Of a stretch of DNA of 64,000 nucleotides, positions 60,361 through 64,000 are shown piece after piece. The DNA comes from Bradyrhizobium manausense. Its GTDB lineage: Bacteria > Pseudomonadota > Alphaproteobacteria > Rhizobiales > Xanthobacteraceae. The stretch's first letter is position 1, and each line of letters opens with the position of its first letter. Position numbers and translations under genes: made by a program. A model generated the notes under the pieces. It had not been told where the DNA came from and did no database searches. It saw nothing but the letters and a program-made list of their open reading frames with translations. The stretch spans positions 239,340 to 303,339 of the forward strand of contig NZ_JAFCKB010000009.1 in the NCBI RefSeq assembly GCF_018130615.1, given 5' to 3'.

Positions 60361-62016
60361 TCAATCCTGGCGAAGCAGCGGCTGTATCCAGCGAGAGAAC
60401 CAATCTCCTGCGTCGCTTCGCGGATTGGCTGAAGCTTCCAATCCCCAAATCGGTGGTGGGATAACATAGCCTGGCTCGTCAGCGAACATACCGACCGGAC
60501 TGCTCACTTGGTGAAACCGCTGTTCTCCCATGCGCCAGTTTCCAAATCGGTCGTTGAATTCAGAAGAAGGCAGATAGGGTACCGGCACACTACCAGAATC
60601 AAACACACTGCCAGCGTTCGAGGCGTTCACACGCGCGAGACGCCGGACCTCTCCACCCGCCGCTGGTCCTGCGACGGAAGCGGCTGGTTCCTCAGGTTCC
60701 TTCGACGGCTGGGGCGGTGTGGCAACGACTGCAGTTCCTGGCCAATTGCCAAAACGATCATGGAAGGTACCAGCACGTATCGTTTCCTGATCCAGTGCAT
60801 TGCCTGTCAGCAAGGGGATCCCGGGCTGCGCGCCGAGCAGCTGACTTGCCTTCCCATTGGAGCTCGATGTGTCTTTTGGACTAAACGGATTGTATGGAGG
60901 CGCGCCAACGGCGAACACTCCCCCGCTGAAGTCATTCGTTGGTTGCGCTCGAGCCGATGATCCCGCTGCGACACCTGCTGTGCCCAGAGCACCCAAGGTC
61001 CATGCCCACGCTGGCAACGTGGGTAGAATAAAAGGCGCCGCTACGCCGAGTGCCGCGCCACCCAGCAACCAAGGAAGCGCATCCTGTCCGACAGAGGACT
61101 CGCTACCAGGGTCACGCATCAGTGGATTATCCTGATATGGAAGTGGCGCCCCGGTCATCGGATCGAATTTGAGGACGAGTGGGTCCGATGGCGCGGCAGT
61201 GCTCGGAGGCAGCTGTCCGATCCGTTGCCAATCCGGACCGGCCGCCGGAAAACCAGACAATCCATCGACCAAACGCGGATCGCTCCGGGTGAAGCCTTCA
61301 GGGGCAAATTCTGCAAGCGGGGCTGGAATGAAGCCCGGCAACTGCGGATCGTGGTTCGGATTGGCTGGCTCTGAGCCTGGAATGCGAAAACTATCATCCG
61401 CAGCCATGAACTCCTGTTGCCAAGGCGTTCCGTCCAATTCATTGTTCCCCGAAGTGATGTTAACTCGCGGGTTCTGCCTGATTGCTTCGCTCAGCAGCTT
61501 TTCCCTCTTGGTATTGCCTAAGATTGCGGACCACTTGCCCAGATGACCATGCCCAGCCTTCGCACCCCTCTGCTCGAGATCGCGTATCGCCTGAACTACG
61601 TTCAGATTGTCCGCACGGTATGTCGCATACTCATCGACGACACTTCTAATTAATCGATCCACTTCTTCACGGGTCTTTCCAATTGGGACATTGGTGTAGA
61701 GATCGCCATTAACAAAGCCGGCGCTCATTGCGTCGATCAACGCTTCTATCTCCGCCGCGCGAATATCCGGATCAGCATATTCCGCAATTCGATCAAGAGT
61801 TCGGCTAACCGCTCCGTAATATAGTGGATCATGCCCGCCGGGGTGAGGCGATACTCTCATGTTTCTGGCCAGCTCGTAATCTGCCGGCAGATAGATCTGA
61901 TTGCGTCGAGCCCGCACTCCAAGTACTTGCCTATCGATACCATCAAACGCGCGATGAGAATCAAATCGCTGAGATATAATGTGGTGATTCCGCAGAATAG
62001 CTCCGCTGAGCCTCAT
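60361..62016 (-). CDS. AHH-nuclease-domain protein with membrane segments and DRFGNW repeats
   Basis: A 551-residue protein. Residues about 5-75 match the AHH nuclease family (HNH/endonuclease VII fold, found in polymorphic toxins): AILRNHHIISQRFDSH, RNQIYLPADYE and SPHPGGHDPLYY carry the conserved histidines. Then come a helical region, a proline-rich stretch, a 40-residue hydrophobic region (about 313-352, room for two membrane spans) and a proline-rich tail with DRFGNW at 420-425 and 489-494. AHH is usually C-terminal in toxins, so its N-terminal place here is odd. The ATG at 62016 is chosen because the nuclease homology begins there; a GTG at 62118 is bounded by an in-frame stop. Lower GC than the surroundings suggests transfer. 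Confidence 0.7.
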   Translation of the reverse strand: MRLSGAILRNHHIISQRFDSHRAFDGIDRQVLGVRARRNQIYLPADYELARNMRVSPHPGGHDPLYYGAVSRTLDRIAEYADPDIRAAEIEALIDAMSAGFVNGDLYTNVPIGKTREEVDRLIRSVVDEYATYRADNLNVVQAIRDLEQRGAKAGHGHLGKWSAILGNTKREKLLSEAIRQNPRVNITSGNNELDGTPWQQEFMAADDSFRIPGSEPANPNHDPQLPGFIPAPLAEFAPEGFTRSDPRLVDGLSGFPAAGPDWQRIGQLPPSTAAPSDPLVLKFDPMTGAPLPYQDNPLMRDPGSESSVGQDALPWLLGGAALGVAAPFILPTLPAWAWTLGALGTAGVAAGSSARAQPTNDFSGGVFAVGAPPYNPFSPKDTSSSNGKASQLLGAQPGIPLLTGNALDQETIRAGTFHDRFGNWPGTAVVATPPQPSKEPEEPAASVAGPAAGGEVRRLARVNASNAGSVFDSGSVPVPYLPSSEFNDRFGNWRMGEQRFHQVSSPVGMFADEPGYVIPPPIWGLEASANPRSDAGDWFSRWIQPLLRQD

Positions 62017-62408
62017 TGGTTGCAACCCTTCAAAATCATTCGATGTGCGATTGCTCCCGAGTGACTTTGCGGAGTGCCTGAAGGAGAGTATCGGCGCTCT
62101 ACGGTGGCGGATGCGCACCGGCTAGCTGCGCGTCTTCCGTGGAAGCTCGGTCAACGCACTTGAGCGGCCGGATGATTTCAGCAAATCGCAGCGATCTGCC
62201 TTGATCCCGCAAAACTCGGATTTGGATTCGGAGAGTCCTCGCAGTCAGGCGAATGCCTTTGCCGGCGCCAAATGCGCATCGGCAGCGAGTAGCGATGAAA
62301 TGAAAAAACTAGAAGCTCAGGCAGTTCGCTGCATACCTGCCGACGCATTGCGACGGCGAATGCATTCCAGCATGCCCTTAGTTTCCAAGAACGCCACGTC
62401 GAACCGCA
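62017..62408. other. gap with degraded sequence upstream of the AHH gene
   Basis: No intact gene. On the minus strand, 62317-62499 has an open frame whose RFDVAFLETKG segment could be the frameshifted end of the Imm11-like pseudogene. Base composition is lower in GC than the window average. Confidence 0.4.
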
Positions 62409-62669
62409 TTAGCGAAGATTCAGGACGTCCTGGGCCAGACCAACAGCCTCTTCTTTGAAGACAAGGCTGAGCTTTCCTATACCGTTGTAGTGCTTGCACC
62501 CGGCACCATCATTCAAGATTTGGCCGCGCGTCTTTTCCTCGTCGATGGCATCAAGGACGCGAATGACATCATAGAGCCAGCAATCCGCGGCAGCCTTCCG
62601 ACTGAGAGGCCGCGTTTCGCATTTCAGGAACGTCACGCCTTCTCGGTCGACGACTTTAAGAACGCCCCT
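62409..62669 (-). pseudogene. Imm11 (DUF1629)-family immunity gene remnant
   Basis: An open stretch of 87 codons without a proper start: KVVDREGVTFLKCETR, then WLYDVIRVLDAIDEEKT and GIGKLSLVFKEEAVG match the middle of Imm11/DUF1629 immunity proteins (normally about 190 or more residues). A stop closes the frame upstream at 62670-62672, and the usual C-terminal segment is lost or frameshifted. Imm11 genes typically neighbour AHH-type toxins, so this supports the toxin reading of the gene at 60361-62016. Confidence 0.6.
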
Positions 62670-62718
62670 TCATCCGATCGGACACGAGCCACGCTGAGCA
62701 AAGCCTGTTTGCTTTGCT

Positions 62719-63504
62719 CTACGACGATGAGCCGTCAGTACAGAGAAAAACAGGCATGCCATTGAACCGATCTGAATTCTTGTAACGAACAGCGATGCGC
62801 TCCTTCGGATCGCCGCCAAAGGTGTCGCCGTCTCCGAGCACTCGTCCGCGCTCGATCAGATAGGCAACAAGACCAGCCACCTTTTCGATCAGCGCTGCAA
62901 GCGTCAACCTGGCAGTCTTGAATTCAATCTCACGCCCGACAAAAGCGGACAGTCCCATCGTCACCGCGCCGATACCCGCCTCAGAGCGGAATGGTAGAAT
63001 ATCCACCCAGAGCGGGAAAGGATAGTCAGGGAACGGCGCATAGGATTGGGCAGACAGATGCAGCCAGAGATCGGCAGGTTGCGCGACCTTCCCATCCCAG
63101 ACCACAGCGCCGCATTGCGGCATCGTCGCAATTAACGCGCCAATAACGGCTGTCATCAGACGAGCAGTGGGCAACAATTGTTGGTCTTTGCCAAGCACCG
63201 AAACGATCAAATGCCCCCGGTGCTCCGCAGCAACCACCTGCGCTTCCGGCCACGTGATAGCGGTACGCGACCATAGGCCGGGATCATGTGGAATGGCCGT
63301 CGGCATAGACATGACCGTAATGAGTTGGTCGCCAAACCGGATAACCGACGCACCTCCGGAACCCTCGCGCATCTTTGCCGCGTCGTCGTCACGCATCTCT
63401 GATGCCAGCTCCGGGTGCCGGGTGCGAAGCGCCGTGGCAAGCGCGCCCGTGTTCAGACTTGCGGGGCTGTCCAGCAAGACAAAAGCAAGAAAGGATTTAC
63501 TCAT
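62719..63504 (-). CDS. DUF4261-like protein
   Basis: A 261-residue protein with no signal peptide or membrane span. Its layout (FLAFVLLDSPASLNTGALATALRTRHPEL, VIRFGDQLITVMSMPTAIP, WPEAQVVAAEHRGHLIVSVLG, LWVDILPFRSEAGIGAVTMGLSAFVGREIEF) resembles DUF4261 proteins, whose function is unknown. Being beside an AHH gene and an Imm11 relic, an immunity role is possible but unproven. The ATG at 63504 has only a weak ribosome site (GGGGTGG). Confidence 0.65.
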   Translation of the reverse strand: MSKSFLAFVLLDSPASLNTGALATALRTRHPELASEMRDDDAAKMREGSGGASVIRFGDQLITVMSMPTAIPHDPGLWSRTAITWPEAQVVAAEHRGHLIVSVLGKDQQLLPTARLMTAVIGALIATMPQCGAVVWDGKVAQPADLWLHLSAQSYAPFPDYPFPLWVDILPFRSEAGIGAVTMGLSAFVGREIEFKTARLTLAALIEKVAGLVAYLIERGRVLGDGDTFGGDPKERIAVRYKNSDRFNGMPVFLCTDGSSS

Positions 63505-63805
63505 CGCCACCCCGCAAGAGTCGAGCACAATTGGCGTCCGTCAACTCATCCTTAGATTGAGCTTTGGATGAATAGAACATATGAAGAACAAAATCAACGC
63601 ATTTTTTCGCAACGACTCGATCCGTAATTTCGGCAACTAGGCGATGAGTTCGGAAAAATGATCATCATTTGGGGCAGGCAGCCGCTCCGCCGGGGCGCGG
63701 TCCCACGTAGGTGCTCATGGCACGGATGGGTCAGGCGGCTCCCGGCAGATCGGCCCGTCAAACCAGTCTGCATCGCCAGACCGGTGCAGACCTCAAAAGG
63801 TACAG

Positions 63806-63833
63806 GATGGGTTGAGCCCTTGCGAAACCCATC
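63806..63833. repeat. palindromic repeat, left copy of an inverted pair
   Basis: A 28-base element with GATGGGTT and AACCCATC ends, itself an imperfect palindrome. It matches the reverse complement of 63897-63924 at 26 of 28 positions, 63 bases away. Such elements are dispersed in Bradyrhizobium genomes. Nothing else is recognised between 63505 and 63805. Confidence 0.65.
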
Positions 63834-63896
63834 AAACTTCGCCGCTTGATCCGGTCGCACCAACGATTTGCTCGATACTGGCACCGTCCGTGTGGC

Positions 63897-63924
63897 GATG
63901 GGTTTCGCAAGAGCTCAACCCACC
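63897..63924. repeat. palindromic repeat, right copy of an inverted pair
   Basis: Inverted near-copy of 63806-63833 (26 of 28 positions). The pair encloses 63 bases without coding character, like a BIME-type doublet. Confidence 0.65.
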
Positions 63925-63952
63925 CTTGTATTAGCCCGATCGCTTATATTGA

Positions 63953-63976
63953 GGGCCGTTCCGTGAGGAATGGCCC
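63953..63976. repeat. hairpin near the right edge
   Basis: GGGCCGTTCC (63953-63962) and GGAATGGCCC (63967-63976) pair at nine of ten positions around a GTGA loop. No T-run follows; probably another intergenic palindrome. Confidence 0.45.
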
Positions 63977-64000
63977 AGCCCGGGAGGCCGCCCGAACTGG

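Noticed and set aside
63665-63718. 17-codon minus-strand ORF near the right edge
   Set aside because: No ribosome site or conservation argument; could be chance.
1-64000. tRNA, rRNA, CRISPR arrays and intact insertion sequences
   Set aside because: No cloverleaf, rRNA-like stretch, regularly spaced repeats or transposase frames were recognised by eye on either strand.

Overview
The window reads as a chromosomal segment of a high-GC alphaproteobacterium, most likely Bradyrhizobium or a close relative in the Nitrobacteraceae. This is inferred from GC-rich codon use, many orphan solute-binding proteins of the Bug, TRAP and NitT/TauT types, acyl-CoA-based aromatic catabolism, FNR/FixK-type regulation, and short palindromic repeats of the style seen in that genus. 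No rRNA, tRNA or CRISPR array was seen.

Left part (1-14.2 kb): an FAD/Fe-S 2-hydroxyacid dehydrogenase (5' end cut by the window edge) with a GlcG-like partner and a good terminator; an enoyl-CoA hydratase; a MopB-family molybdoenzyme; a divergent operon of a Bug-type binding protein, a two-subunit molybdenum hydroxylase of the IorAB/NicAB type and a leaderless ModA-like protein; then a dctP-dctQ-dctM TRAP transporter operon ending in a short-chain dehydrogenase.

Low-oxygen island (about 15-31.4 kb): a CRP-like regulator, a 41-residue membrane microprotein, an FNR protein with the four Fe-S cysteines, a monohaem cytochrome c, an Mla/MCE-type lipid transporter, YqjD/YqjE-like membrane proteins, a Pat-like acyl-CoA synthetase/acetyltransferase, a universal stress protein, a zinc alcohol dehydrogenase, an APH/AAA kinase, a CHAD protein, a PHA synthase and a CBS-BON protein. 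Seven TTGA-N6-TCAA boxes sit in its promoter regions, nearly all about 41 bp before a plausible transcription start, so the island looks like one FNR/FixK regulon for anaerobic energy and storage metabolism.

Aryl-CoA catabolism (31.4-47.5 kb): RidA, an aryl-CoA (benzoate/2-aminobenzoate type) ligase, a MarR regulator, a binding protein, a cupin, two flavin monooxygenases (one a two-domain 2-aminobenzoyl-CoA/salicylyl-CoA monooxygenase-reductase), enoyl-CoA hydratase, SDR, alpha/beta hydrolase, acyl-CoA dehydrogenase, a second ligase, an opine-dehydrogenase-like protein and a 3-hydroxyacyl-CoA dehydrogenase. A TTTAGGCTTAAA-like motif recurs before the units and is the likely MarR operator.

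Second catabolic block (47.5-58.1 kb): a NitT/TauT-type ABC importer co-oriented with an IlvD/Edd dehydratase and a 2,5-dihydroxypyridine dioxygenase-like enzyme, then a 3-hydroxyisobutyrate-dehydrogenase-like reductase, a two-component flavin monooxygenase and a CaiB/BaiF CoA-transferase.

Right end (58.1-64 kb): a GNAT protein, a prophage remnant (DUF6127-like gene, a terminase fragment fused to a membrane segment, a terminase-associated gene and a 23-residue ORF), then a lower-GC toxin/immunity-like locus: an AHH nuclease with membrane segments, the broken remains of an Imm11 (DUF1629) immunity gene and a DUF4261-like gene, followed by inverted palindromic repeats.
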